A stretch of 64,000 nt of DNA from Monoglobus sp964442605 (lineage in GTDB: Bacteria > Bacillota > Clostridia > Monoglobales > Monoglobaceae), in NCBI GenBank assembly GCA_964442605.1, contig CAYTZR010000005.1:1-64000 (forward strand). Direction: 5' to 3'. A program made the position numbers and the translations under genes. Positions 7,305 to 16,027 of the stretch are shown here, piece after piece. The notes beneath the pieces were generated by a model. The model was given only the letters and a program-made list of their open reading frames with translations, was not told the DNA's origin and did no database searches. The stretch's first letter is position 1. Each line of letters starts with the position of its first letter.

Positions 7305-8570
7305 ATGGAAGCAGTAACATTTAATACATTAGGAGCATTGCTGGGTCTTGCTCTTGCAATATTTCTCATAATAAAAAAGGTGCAGCCGGCATATGCCCTT
7401 ATAGCGGGAGCATTAATCGGCGGTCTAATCGGAGGCGGCGGACTTGCAGGAACGGTTTCGACTATGGTGAGCGGAGCGCAGGGTATGATTTCCTCGGTGC
7501 TGAGAATTATGACCTCAGGTATTCTCGCCGGAATTCTTATTAAAACAGGCGCTGCCGAAAAAATATCAGAGGTTATAGTCGCAAAGCTTGGGGAAAAGAG
7601 GGCAATTACCGCAATAGCAATTGCTACAATGATAATATGCGCGGTCGGAGTTTTTGTGGATATATCGGTTATAACCGTAGCCCCGATCGCGCTCGCCATC
7701 GGCAGCAGGTCGGGTAAAAACAAAGCGTCTGTTCTTCTTGCAATGATAGGCGGCGGTAAGGCGGGAAATATCATCTCACCGAACCCAAACACCATCGCGA
7801 CTTCCGAGGCATTCGGGATAGACCTTACATCACTTATGATGAAAAATATAATCCCCGCGATAGCTGCTCTTATAGTGACAATTATTATCGCTTCCTTGCT
7901 GTCGAAAAAGAATGGAGAAATGATTTCGGAAAATGATCTTGAAAAGAGCGAAAATAAAAATCTGCCCGGATTTTTCGCATCAGTATGCGGACCGCTTGCG
8001 GTTATTATCCTTCTTGCCCTAAGACCGCTGTTTAATATTACGGTAGATCCGCTTATTGCACTCCCTATCGGCGGCATTATATGCGCTCTTGCGACAGGCA
8101 AAATAAAGAACTTAGTCAGTTATTCAAGCTTTGGGCTTACAAAGGTTATCGGCGTTTCTGTATTGCTCATAGGAACAGGCACTATAGCGGGTATAATAAA
8201 AGCGTCCGCCTTGGAGAACGATCTGACAACACTGCTCAATATGCTTAATCTTCCATCATTTGTGCTTGCCCCCATTGCCGGTATACTTATGGCAGGCGCG
8301 ACAGCGTCAACAACAGCAGGAGCGACAGTTGCTTCACAGACCTTTGCCGAACCGCTTATGAACGCCGGAGTAGATGCGGTAGCAGCCGGCGCTATGATCC
8401 ATGCCGGTGCAACTGTCATCGACTCACTCCCACACGGATCATTCTTCCATGCAACAGGAAACAGCGTAAATATGAGTATAAAGAACAGAATGAAGCTTAT
8501 CCCTTATGAAGCATGCGTGGGTCTCACAAGCACTGTAACAGCAATTATCATATATCTTATTACAGGATGA
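7305..8570 (+). CDS. GntP family permease (glycerate/gluconate type)
   Basis: Polytopic inner-membrane symporter of the GntP family, 421 residues with roughly 12 hydrophobic segments and only short loops. Family features include the early glycine-rich stretch LIAGALIGGLIGGGGLAGT (about 33-51), GGGKAGNIISPNPNTIA near 150-166, and the C-terminal VIDSLPHGSFFHATG near 371-385. GntP proteins carry gluconate, idonate or glycerate with H+. Position behind glycerate kinase and near cdaR makes D-glycerate the likely substrate. The ATG follows AAAGGAGG. A bipartite terminator lies downstream. Confidence 0.92.
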   Translation: MEAVTFNTLGALLGLALAIFLIIKKVQPAYALIAGALIGGLIGGGGLAGTVSTMVSGAQGMISSVLRIMTSGILAGILIKTGAAEKISEVIVAKLGEKRAITAIAIATMIICAVGVFVDISVITVAPIALAIGSRSGKNKASVLLAMIGGGKAGNIISPNPNTIATSEAFGIDLTSLMMKNIIPAIAALIVTIIIASLLSKKNGEMISENDLEKSENKNLPGFFASVCGPLAVIILLALRPLFNITVDPLIALPIGGIICALATGKIKNLVSYSSFGLTKVIGVSVLLIGTGTIAGIIKASALENDLTTLLNMLNLPSFVLAPIAGILMAGATASTTAGATVASQTFAEPLMNAGVDAVAAGAMIHAGATVIDSLPHGSFFHATGNSVNMSIKNRMKLIPYEACVGLTSTVTAIIIYLITG

Positions 8571-8617
8571 CAAAAGCCGATTTTTGGGAATAAAGATTTA
8601 AATAATTTAAATATATT

Positions 8618-8695
8618 AACGGTGCAGCGAAATGATGATGTGACCCCAAAAAGTCTAACTTTTTGGGGTCGGTTCAACATGACTGCACCGTTTTT
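8618..8695 (+). terminator. gntP terminator with an IS-end-like insert in its loop
   Basis: Outer arms AACGGTGCAG (8618-8627) and CTGCACCGTT (8683-8692) with a T run make a normal intrinsic terminator. Its loop holds a second perfect 13-bp palindrome, GACCCCAAAAAGT (8642-8654) and ACTTTTTGGGGTC (8658-8670). That core resembles terminal repeats of IS3-family elements and shares ATGATGTGACC and GTCTAACTTTTT with the loop of another terminator at 32768-32846. Confidence 0.75.
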
Positions 8696-8699
8696 AATT

Positions 8700-9830
8700 T
8701 CATATTCTTCTGTCCAATACTCCGACGCGGCTTCGTTTATATTCCGCGAACGTGCCGTTGTCCAAAGCGTTCCTTATTTCAGCCATCATATTATTATAAA
8801 AATACAAATTATGAATTACCGCAAGGCGCATTGCAAGCATTTCGTTTGCCTTGAACAAATGCCTTAAATATGACCTTGAAAAGCTTTTGCATGTATGACA
8901 GCCGCAGTTTGGATCTATCGGAGTATCATCGCACTCATATTTCACGTTTCTAATATTTAAAATTCCGAGCGATGTGAAAATAGTACCGTGTCTGGCGTTT
9001 CGGCTGGGCATTACACAGTCGAAAAAGTCTACGCCTCTATCCACTGCCTCGATAATATTAACGGGAGTCCCCACCCCCATAAGATAACGCGGCTTATCCT
9101 TCGGCATAAACGGCTCTACAGCCTCAATGATCCGATACATTTCCTCCGTTGACTCGCCTACCGCGAGACCTCCTATTGCATACCCGTCCAAATCCAAATC
9201 GGCAATCCGTTTCATATGCTCAATTCTTATATCATCATAGGTACTGCCCTGATTGATACCAAACAGCATTTGATTTTTGTTTATTGTAGCGTCAAGCCGG
9301 TTTAAGCGATTTATTTCCGCCTTGCAGCGTGCAAGCCAGCGCGCCGTTCTGTCCGCTGAGGCTTGCGCATACTGCCTGTCACACGGGTTTTCCATGCACT
9401 CATCAAATGCCATAGCTATTGTTGAGGCTAAGTTGGACTGTATACGCATACTCTCCTCCGGTCCCATAAAGATTTTATGCCCGTCAATATGCGAAGAAAA
9501 GTAAACCCCCTCCTCCTTTATGTTGCGCAGCTTTGCGAGTGAAAACACCTGAAAGCCTCCGCTGTCGGTCAGGATAGGTCTGTCCCAGTTCATGAACTTG
9601 TGAAGTCCTCCCATATCGCGAACAACTTCATCACCCGGGCGCAGATGCAAATGATATGTGTTTGAAAGCTCTACCTGACAGCCGATTTTTTTTAAATCAA
9701 AGGTATCAAGAGCGCCTTTTATAGCCGCGGCGGTTCCGATGTTCATAAACACCGGCGTTTCGATTGTTCCGTGAACCGTTTCAAATCTGCCCCGTCTCGC
9801 TCTGTTTTCCGTTTTTATAAGTGTATACAT
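8700..9830 (-). CDS. tgt: tRNA-guanine transglycosylase
   Basis: Exchanges G34 of tRNAs with GUN anticodons for the queuosine precursor preQ1. 376 residues, standard length. Contains TPVFMNIGTAAAIKG near 25-39, LSNTYHLHLRPG near 55-66, TDSGGFQVFSL near 88-98 with the catalytic Asp, the second catalytic Asp in VDFFDCVMPSRNARHG near 263-278, and a Cys/His zinc site (CGCHTCKSFSRSYLRHL) near 308-324. The ATG follows AGGAGA. The queA gene lies upstream on the same strand, so two queuosine steps sit together, preceded by the SpoIID-like gene. Confidence 0.97.
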   Translation of the reverse strand: MYTLIKTENRARRGRFETVHGTIETPVFMNIGTAAAIKGALDTFDLKKIGCQVELSNTYHLHLRPGDEVVRDMGGLHKFMNWDRPILTDSGGFQVFSLAKLRNIKEEGVYFSSHIDGHKIFMGPEESMRIQSNLASTIAMAFDECMENPCDRQYAQASADRTARWLARCKAEINRLNRLDATINKNQMLFGINQGSTYDDIRIEHMKRIADLDLDGYAIGGLAVGESTEEMYRIIEAVEPFMPKDKPRYLMGVGTPVNIIEAVDRGVDFFDCVMPSRNARHGTIFTSLGILNIRNVKYECDDTPIDPNCGCHTCKSFSRSYLRHLFKANEMLAMRLAVIHNLYFYNNMMAEIRNALDNGTFAEYKRSRVGVLDRRI

Positions 9831-9843
9831 GCTATTCTCCTAA

Positions 9844-9887
9844 TTAATTTATTAATCAATATAACTTAATTTATTAATCAATATAAC
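9844..9887. repeat. 22-bp perfect tandem duplication
   Basis: The unit TTAATTTATTAATCAATATA followed by AC occurs at 9844-9865 and again at 9866-9887 without a mismatch. It sits just upstream of tgt, between queA and tgt. Confidence 0.9.
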
Positions 9888-9992
9888 CTGAGCGAAGCAA
9901 AGCTTTTGCGACATTGCCGGTCCGTGGCTTGGCAGAGCGGAATATGGGCTTCGGGCAATTGTTCAAAGCAAAAGCTTTGCTCAGAGTTACAA
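9888..9992. repeat. Inverted-repeat element between queA and tgt
   Basis: The ends contain GCAAAGCTTTTGC (9907-9919 approx.) and, inverted near 9978-9990, GCAAAAGCTTTGC with flanking CTCAG/CTGAG, separated by about 50 bp of GC-richer sequence. It could fold into a long imperfect stem in the mRNA. Coordinates of the arms are approximate. Confidence 0.5.
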
Positions 9993-9996
9993 ATTA

Positions 9997-11022
9997 TCAA
10001 TGTAACAGCATAGCATCCCCAAAGCTGAAAAATCTGTATTTTTCTTTTACAGCAGCCTCGTATGCCTTGAAGATATTTTCCTTGCCCGCAAACGCGGAAA
10101 CCAACATAAGCAAGGTTGACTCCGGCAGGTGAAAATTTGTTATAATCGCGTCGGTTATCTTAAATTTATAACCCGGATATATAAATATATCAGTATCGCC
10201 CATTTGCGGCTTCATGAAACCGTTCTTATCCGAAACGGTTTCCATTGTGCGAACCGAGGTCGTACCGACGGCAATAATTCTACCCCCGTTTTTGCGTGAG
10301 GAGTTTATTATATCCGCCGCTTCCCCGGTGACCTCGTAATGCTCGGTATGCATAACGTGATCCTCAACGTTTTCAACCGACACCGGTCTGAACGTTCCGA
10401 GTCCCACATGCAATGTCAAATACGCGATATTTACGCCCTTTGCTTCTATTTCCTCAATCAGCTCATCGGTAAAGTGCAGCCCCGCAGTGGGAGCCGCCGC
10501 CGATCCGTCAATTTTGGAATATACCGTCTGATACCGCTCCTTATCTTCAAGCTTTTCCTTTATGTACGGCGGCAAGGGCATTTCCCCCAATCTGTCCAAA
10601 AGCTCCTCCCAAACACCGTCAAACTCAAACCGTGCAATGCGATTGCCATCAGGCTTTACCTCTGTTATCTCAGCCTTAAGCAAGCCGCCTCCGAAAACAA
10701 ATCTTGAACCTTTACGCGCACGCTTTCCGGGCTTTAAAATAACATTCCATGTGTTGTTGTCAAGACGCTTGAGCAATAAAAACTCAATCTTTCCGCCTGT
10801 GTCCTCCTTAAAGCCGTGGAGCCTCGCCGGAATAACTCTGGTGTTGTTCATAACCAAGCAATCGCCCGGATTTAGGTATTCGATTATATCTCTGAAATGC
10901 CTATGCTCAAGCTCGCCGCTGCTTCTGTCCACTGCCAAGAGCCTTGATGAAGCCCTGTCCTTAAGCGGATGCTGGGCTATTAGCTCCGGCGGCAAGTCAT
11001 AATAAAAATCCTTTGTTGTCAT
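9997..11022 (-). CDS. queA: tRNA preQ1(34) S-adenosylmethionine ribosyltransferase-isomerase
   Basis: Transfers and isomerises the ribosyl group of SAM onto preQ1 in tRNA, giving epoxyqueuosine. 341 residues, typical. Family motifs: FYYDLPPELIAQHP at the start, MNNTRVIPARLHG near 58-70, AAPTAGLHFT near 177-186, TLHVGLGTFRPV near 205-216, and TNFHLPESTLLMLVSAFAG near 295-313. ATG with a GGGAGAG site. It lies 10 bp downstream of the SpoIID-like gene and upstream of tgt, so the three are probably co-transcribed. Confidence 0.97.
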   Translation of the reverse strand: MTTKDFYYDLPPELIAQHPLKDRASSRLLAVDRSSGELEHRHFRDIIEYLNPGDCLVMNNTRVIPARLHGFKEDTGGKIEFLLLKRLDNNTWNVILKPGKRARKGSRFVFGGGLLKAEITEVKPDGNRIARFEFDGVWEELLDRLGEMPLPPYIKEKLEDKERYQTVYSKIDGSAAAPTAGLHFTDELIEEIEAKGVNIAYLTLHVGLGTFRPVSVENVEDHVMHTEHYEVTGEAADIINSSRKNGGRIIAVGTTSVRTMETVSDKNGFMKPQMGDTDIFIYPGYKFKITDAIITNFHLPESTLLMLVSAFAGKENIFKAYEAAVKEKYRFFSFGDAMLLH

Positions 11023-11032
11023 TTGCTCTCCC

Positions 11033-12472
11033 CTAATACGCTGCCGCGATATATGTATCTGTAAAATAGTGAGTCAATATTTCTTCATAATTGTATCCGT
11101 TTTCCGCCATTCCCTTCGCTCCGTACTGGCTCATGCCAACGCCGTGACCCCAACCTGTACCGCTGAACGTAAAGGCGGTATTCGCGCTCGATGTCTCGCT
11201 TACGTCCGAATACGTTGCCTGATACTGACCGTTTGTCGCATACAGAGTTGTGCCGTCAAACTTTTCTCTGCCCGAGCCTGTCAAAAGCTCAAGCTGCGTG
11301 GGACGCCGCCGTATAAGGGTTGCGCCGTCGGTTACGGCGACATAGGCCTGAGCTTCGGCGTCACCGTTGCCTACCACAGTGAACTTCTGGCTCTTTGTGA
11401 CCGTACTGAAAATTGTGCGGCATTCCTCAAGCTCAAAGGTTTTAATCGCGGTATTGCCGGTAACCCTCATTTTGGTAACGCTGCCGTTTGGCGAATATTC
11501 CAAGGCCTCTATTTTTTCCACATCACCCACATCGTAGCCTCGATTACGCATTATTGTGGAAGCCTCATCCACCGTCAAAACTCCTGACCAAACGCCGTTG
11601 GTAACATTCTCGGTGTCCTCAAAGCTGTTGTCAACGCTGACAAGATACGGAACCTCGTTGCCCCACACATATCTTACATCCTCAGTGTATGCCCCCATAG
11701 ACGAGGCATAGTAGCACTCGCACAACTCTCCGTCATATGCAAGAACCAGTCCTTTGGTTGCGTCAACAGCGTCATATATCGACTGTGCCTCACGTGATAT
11801 TCCCGTATACATCTGGCAATGAGTGTTGGCGCAGACATCAAATCCATAGCTTGCGTGCTTTCCTATATTCTGCGCGACATAGTTTCTGGCGCACACAGCC
11901 TGAGCCTTCAGCGCTTCAAGAGGCCATGTGGAACTCATTTCGCTTGATACAACGCCGTACAGATACTGATCAATATCCACTATATTTATTACGGCAAATG
12001 CATCGCCGTCCTTGATTATGTTAAGACTGCCGCGGTAAGCCGCTCCCTCAATCGTAAAGCGTTCCTCCCAGAAGTTTGTGTATATAGGTCGCAAACCGAC
12101 TCCTCCGCTGCCTTTCTCGCGGTATAGAACATTGCCGTCTGTATCCTGAATTGAGATCTGTCCGTCATCAAGCCTTATCATAACAGTAGTATTTTCTATG
12201 ATCTGCTCCTCATTAAAATTCCGGTCATCAAATGTTCCGACGTAAAATCCGCGTTCGCTCGTAACGGTAACGAGCGACTTAGCCGACGAACCGTAATACA
12301 GCCCCACCTTTACAGTCTGTGAAACATTTATATCCGCATAAACCGGCGCGAACCCAGGTGCGCAGACAAGCATAACAAACGTCAGTATAGCGCCGCATAT
12401 TCGATATTTACACAATCCCTTATCTAATCCCTTATACAATTTTTTATGAAAAATTTTATTAAGCTTTTTCAT
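11033..12472 (-). CDS. SpoIID/LytB domain protein (lytic transglycosylase)
   Basis: Secreted or membrane-anchored peptidoglycan lytic transglycosylase of the SpoIID type. 479 residues with a lysine-rich start, a hydrophobic segment (ICGAILTFVMLVCAPGFAPV) and a signal-like end at VYA. The SpoIID core includes VVSSEMSSTWPLEALKAQAV, CARNYV, DVCANTHCQMYTG and, at the C-terminus, GWGHGVGMSQYGAKGMAENG. The Glu in SSEMSSTWP is the expected catalytic residue. SpoIID remodels septal peptidoglycan during engulfment; vegetative LytB homologs also exist, and the location with queA/tgt rather than spoIIQ leaves the exact role open. ATG follows GAGGTGG. Confidence 0.88.
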   Translation of the reverse strand: MKKLNKIFHKKLYKGLDKGLCKYRICGAILTFVMLVCAPGFAPVYADINVSQTVKVGLYYGSSAKSLVTVTSERGFYVGTFDDRNFNEEQIIENTTVMIRLDDGQISIQDTDGNVLYREKGSGGVGLRPIYTNFWEERFTIEGAAYRGSLNIIKDGDAFAVINIVDIDQYLYGVVSSEMSSTWPLEALKAQAVCARNYVAQNIGKHASYGFDVCANTHCQMYTGISREAQSIYDAVDATKGLVLAYDGELCECYYASSMGAYTEDVRYVWGNEVPYLVSVDNSFEDTENVTNGVWSGVLTVDEASTIMRNRGYDVGDVEKIEALEYSPNGSVTKMRVTGNTAIKTFELEECRTIFSTVTKSQKFTVVGNGDAEAQAYVAVTDGATLIRRRPTQLELLTGSGREKFDGTTLYATNGQYQATYSDVSETSSANTAFTFSGTGWGHGVGMSQYGAKGMAENGYNYEEILTHYFTDTYIAAAY

Positions 12473-12589
12473 GTTACCACCTCAAGAATTGTATTACTGA
12501 ATTTAATTGTACCATACTTCTTAACAAAAAGCTATATCTATATAAATAATTTTTGTTAAATTTAATTTACGCAGATTTCAAAAAAGCAT

Positions 12590-12618
12590 TTGACATAATG
12601 GTAATATTGTCATATAAT
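12590..12618 (+). promoter_or_regulatory. Consensus promoter of the asd-dap operon, with internal palindrome
   Basis: TTGACA (12590-12595), 17-bp spacer and TATAAT (12613-12618), a near-perfect SigA promoter. TGACA (12591-12595) and TGTCA (12608-12612) form an inverted repeat between the two boxes, where a repressor would block polymerase. The leader to the TTG start is only about 30 nt, with no riboswitch. Confidence 0.8.
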
Positions 12619-12653
12619 TATATATACAAATGAATTCAAGGAGGAATTGGGAT

Positions 12654-13754
12654 TTGAGACAATATGACATTGGAATTATAGGCGCTACGGGAATGGTTGG
12701 ACAGCGTTTCATAACGCTGCTTCACAATCATCCTTGGTTTAATATAAGGCTTCTGGCGGCTTCGCCGAGAAGCGCGGGGAAAAAATATATCGACGCTGTA
12801 GGCAAACGCTGGGCCATGAAGGATGACATTCCATGCTCTGTACGTGATATGGTTGTCTATGATGCCGTGGCAGACGTTGAGAAAATAGCGAAGCTGGTTG
12901 ACTTTGTTTTCTGCGCAGTTGATATGAGGAAGGACGAAATCAGTGCGCTTGAGGAAAAATACGCAAAGGCTGAATGCCCCGTTATTTCCAATAACTCGGC
13001 TCACCGCCACACCTCGGATGTTCCTATGATTATACCCGAGATTAACCCGGAGCACGCTGAAATTATTGAGGCACAGAAAAAAAGACTCGGCACAAAACGC
13101 GGATTTATCGCTGTAAAGTCAAATTGCTCGCTGCAATCATATCTCCCCGCTTTGGCTGTTATCAATAAAAGATACCCCATCGACCATGCCCTTGTCACAA
13201 CGTATCAGGCAATATCAGGCGCGGGTAAAACCTTTGAAACATGGCCTGAAATGGTTGACAACCTTATACCGTACATCGGCGGCGAAGAAATGAAGTCGGA
13301 GATTGAACCCAACAAGATTTTAGGATCGATAAAGGACGGCAAAATTGTTCCGTCCACAGAGCTACAAATCGAATGCCAGACCTACAGGGTTCCCATATCG
13401 GACGGTCATACAGCCGCGATATTCTTCAGCTTTAAGGACAGAGAAAACAAGCCGTCGGTTGAGGAAATCGAGAAAATGTGGAGAGAATACAAGGGCGAGC
13501 CGCAAAGGCTTGAGCTTCCTCACGCGCCCAAGCAGTTCATACATGTTTACACCGAGGCTGAGCAGCCGGAAATGCCGCAAATCAGGGAAGCGCGCGCAAT
13601 TGACGGCGGAATGGCAATATCCTGCGGCAGACTGAGAGAGTCGGTTCAGTATGATTATAAAATGGTTTCCATGAGCCATAACACTCTGAGAGGCGCAGCG
13701 GGCGGCGCGGTACTCATGGCGGAGCTTTTAGCCGCGAAGGGTTATTTGGATTGA
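12654..13754 (+). CDS. asd: Aspartate-semialdehyde dehydrogenase
   Basis: Reduces aspartyl phosphate to aspartate semialdehyde with NADPH, at the branch to lysine/DAP, methionine and threonine. 366 residues from TTG at 12654, set by AAGGAGG (12638-12644) 9 bases upstream; the ATG at 12630 lies before that site. The dinucleotide motif IIGATGMVGQ opens the protein. The catalytic Cys is C158 in VKSNCSLQSYLPAL, and the SDGHTAAIFFSF and SMSHNTLRGAAGGAVL segments are those of the archaeal/fungal-like ASADH subfamily, which differs from the E. coli type. First gene of the DAP operon. Confidence 0.95.
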   Translation: MRQYDIGIIGATGMVGQRFITLLHNHPWFNIRLLAASPRSAGKKYIDAVGKRWAMKDDIPCSVRDMVVYDAVADVEKIAKLVDFVFCAVDMRKDEISALEEKYAKAECPVISNNSAHRHTSDVPMIIPEINPEHAEIIEAQKKRLGTKRGFIAVKSNCSLQSYLPALAVINKRYPIDHALVTTYQAISGAGKTFETWPEMVDNLIPYIGGEEMKSEIEPNKILGSIKDGKIVPSTELQIECQTYRVPISDGHTAAIFFSFKDRENKPSVEEIEKMWREYKGEPQRLELPHAPKQFIHVYTEAEQPEMPQIREARAIDGGMAISCGRLRESVQYDYKMVSMSHNTLRGAAGGAVLMAELLAAKGYLD

Positions 13755-13795
13755 TTAAGCTTTTATGATTATGCTTTTATTTAGGAGGAAAATAT

Positions 13796-14686
13796 ATGTC
13801 AAAGATTTTACCTTTCACCGGATCGGGCGTTGCCATTGTTACACCCTTTGACGGTGATAAAACGAACTACGATGAGCTTGGCGGAATAATCGAAGATCAG
13901 ATTGCTAACGGCACAGACGCCATTGTTATCTGCGGAACAACCGGAGAGGCATCAACTATGCCGGATGACGAGCATCTTGCCGCAATCAAGTATACGGTTC
14001 AGAAAACAGCGGGAAGGATCCCCGTTATTGCCGGTACCGGCTCCAACGATACAGGTCACGCTGTTTTGCTTTCCAAAAAGGCGGAGGAATTCGGCGCGGA
14101 CGGTATACTTTCAGTCACTCCATATTATAACAAAGCGACTCAAAAGGGTCTTGTCTGTCATTTTACCGCTATTGCGGAGGCAGTTGATATTCCCATTATC
14201 CTTTACAACGTTCCGTCAAGAACGGGTACGTCAATAGGTATACCCGCACTTAAGGAGCTTTCGAAAATCGATAATATTGTCGCGGTAAAGGAAGCCAGCG
14301 GAAACCTGAGCTTTGCTTCACAGCTGGCGGCGGAGGTGCCGGAGCTTTACATCTATTCCGGCAATGATGATATAATTGTTCCCATGCTTTCTATAGGCTC
14401 AAAGGGTGTTATATCTGTTGTGGCAAACGTATGTCCCAAAGAGACTCATGAAATATGCAAATATTTCTTTGACGGCAAGATTGACAAAGCAAGAGAGCTT
14501 CAGTTGAAAATGCTGAACCTTATAAATGCTCTGTTTATTGAGGTCAATCCAATTCCCGTAAAGACAGCCATGAATCTCATAGGCTGGAATGCCGGAAATC
14601 TCAGACTTCCCCTATGTGACATGGAAGAGGGCAACCTTGAAACGCTGAAAAAGGCTCTTACGGATTTCGGAATAGAGCTTAAATAA
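13796..14686 (+). CDS. dapA: 4-hydroxy-tetrahydrodipicolinate synthase
   Basis: Condenses pyruvate with aspartate semialdehyde, the committed step of lysine and diaminopimelate synthesis. 296 residues, normal length. The Schiff-base lysine is K165 in VAVKEASGN; Y137 in ILYNVPSRTG and Y111 in TPYYNK belong to the proton relay, and CGTTGEAST (47-55) is the family motif. The ATG follows TAGGAGG by 9 bases. It lies 41 bp after asd. Confidence 0.97.
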   Translation: MSKILPFTGSGVAIVTPFDGDKTNYDELGGIIEDQIANGTDAIVICGTTGEASTMPDDEHLAAIKYTVQKTAGRIPVIAGTGSNDTGHAVLLSKKAEEFGADGILSVTPYYNKATQKGLVCHFTAIAEAVDIPIILYNVPSRTGTSIGIPALKELSKIDNIVAVKEASGNLSFASQLAAEVPELYIYSGNDDIIVPMLSIGSKGVISVVANVCPKETHEICKYFFDGKIDKARELQLKMLNLINALFIEVNPIPVKTAMNLIGWNAGNLRLPLCDMEEGNLETLKKALTDFGIELK

Positions 14687-14723
14687 TATAATTACAATAT
14701 AATAAATAACCGGAAAGACAGTG

Positions 14724-15488
14724 ATGCAAATGACGAAAATATTATTAAGCGGCGCAAACGGTAAAATGGGCAAAGCCGTTACACGTGTGTGCGAGAATAA
14801 CCCAAACGCGAAAATTACAGCCGGATATGACATAAATACCGCAAGAAATGCAGATTTTCCCGTATACTCGAATATAGATGAGGTCAGTGAGGAATTTGAC
14901 GTTATAGTTGACTTTTCACACCCCTCTGTGTTTGACAGCATAATAGACTATTCCTTAAAGACAAAAACTCCGGCGGTTATCTGTACTACGGGCTTGTCGG
15001 ATGAACAAAGGTCAAAAATGAATGAAGCGGCGAAGACAGCCCCTATATTCTTTTCGGCAAATATGTCAATCGGCGTAAATCTCCTTATTGATTTAGCCTG
15101 CAAGGCGGCAAAGTTGCTTGATGGCAGCTTTGATATTGAGATAGTCGAAAAACACCATAACCAAAAGCTCGATGCGCCGAGCGGCACCGCGCTTGCGATT
15201 GCCGATGCAGTTTCGGACGCGGTTTCCTTTAATCCCGAATATGTCTATGACAGGCATTCGGTCAGAAAGAAGCGTGATAAATCCGAAATAGGTATACACG
15301 CGGTTCGCGGCGGCACCATAGTAGGTGAGCATGATGTTATTTTTGCCGGAACCGATGAGGTTATTGAGCTTAAACACAGCGCCGCGTCAAAAGAAGTTTT
15401 CGCTGTCGGCGCGGTTAAGGCGGCAATCTTTATGAAAGACAAGGGCAGCGGAATGTACAGCATGAAGGATCTGATTGCTGAATTTTAA
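14724..15488 (+). CDS. dapB: 4-hydroxy-tetrahydrodipicolinate reductase
   Basis: NAD(P)H-dependent reductase, third enzyme of the operon. About 254 residues. The N-terminal Rossmann motif is LLSGANGKMGKAV; VEKHHNQKLDAPSGTALAIA near 135-154 holds the catalytic His and Lys, and HAVRGGTIVGEHDV near 193-206 is the C-terminal family motif. Three possible starts are close together (GTG 14721, ATG 14724, ATG 14730); a weak GGAAAG site (14712-14717) fits 14724 best. Confidence 0.95.
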   Translation: MQMTKILLSGANGKMGKAVTRVCENNPNAKITAGYDINTARNADFPVYSNIDEVSEEFDVIVDFSHPSVFDSIIDYSLKTKTPAVICTTGLSDEQRSKMNEAAKTAPIFFSANMSIGVNLLIDLACKAAKLLDGSFDIEIVEKHHNQKLDAPSGTALAIADAVSDAVSFNPEYVYDRHSVRKKRDKSEIGIHAVRGGTIVGEHDVIFAGTDEVIELKHSAASKEVFAVGAVKAAIFMKDKGSGMYSMKDLIAEF

Positions 15489-15514
15489 TAAAAATATAAT
15501 CGGAGGTTATTCTT

Positions 15515-15970
15515 ATGATTAAGACTATTACCGACATCAAATTTTTTCCGGAGGTTGCGATAGTTACGCTTAACAATATACCCAATACCCCGAGCAGCAT
15601 TGCCGGCATACTGGGTATAATATCGGAAAACGACATAAGCATTGATATGATCAGCCAGACCGCTCCGTACAAGGACAAAATCAATCTCTCGTTCACCATT
15701 GCCGAGGAGGATTTGGGAGCGGTTATCGGACTTACCGGAAAGTTTAAGTCTTTGGCTCCTACAATTTCCGCCGATATAAACGGCAATAACACAAAAATCC
15801 TGCTCAGCGGAGAAGGCATGAGATGCGAATCCGGTGTCGCGGCGGAACTTTTTGCGTTGTTAGCACGCGAAAATATCAGAGTAAAGCTTATTACCACGGC
15901 GGAAACGGAAATATCGTGCCTGATTGACATAAAGGATGTTGAAACCGCTAAAAAAATCCTAAGTGAATAA
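15515..15970 (+). CDS. Stand-alone ACT-domain protein, aspartokinase regulatory type
   Basis: 151 residues made of two ACT domains (about 10-75 and 85-150): VAIVTLNNIPNTPSSIAGIL, ISIDMISQTA, then ILLSGEGMRCESGVAAELFA and IRVKLITTAETEISCLI. This is the arrangement of the C-terminal lysine/threonine-sensing half of aspartate kinase, and it matches the size of the separate LysC beta subunit made by internal translation in Bacillus. No kinase domain is attached or present in the window. As the last gene of asd-dapA-dapB, it may regulate an aspartokinase encoded elsewhere or bind amino acids by itself; that is inference. Good GGAGG site. Confidence 0.85.
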   Translation: MIKTITDIKFFPEVAIVTLNNIPNTPSSIAGILGIISENDISIDMISQTAPYKDKINLSFTIAEEDLGAVIGLTGKFKSLAPTISADINGNNTKILLSGEGMRCESGVAAELFALLARENIRVKLITTAETEISCLIDIKDVETAKKILSE

Positions 15971-15976
15971 TTTCAG

Positions 15977-16014
15977 CCGCGGCATATGCTTCTCTCTGCA
16001 TTGCTGCGGTTTTT
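15977..16014 (+). terminator. Intrinsic terminator of the asd-dap operon
   Basis: Arms CCGCGGCA (15977-15984) and TGCTGCGG (16002-16009), one G-U pair, followed directly by TTTTT (16010-16014). Confidence 0.85.
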
Positions 16015-16027
16015 GTAGGCAAAAATA

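Noticed and set aside
7025..8101. 358-codon minus-strand frame opposite garK/gntP
   Set aside because: An antisense shadow with Ile/Ala-rich, non-family composition; both plus-strand genes are clear family members.
8618..8695. Complete insertion sequence
   Set aside because: Under 80 bp with no transposase; only end-like palindromes remain.
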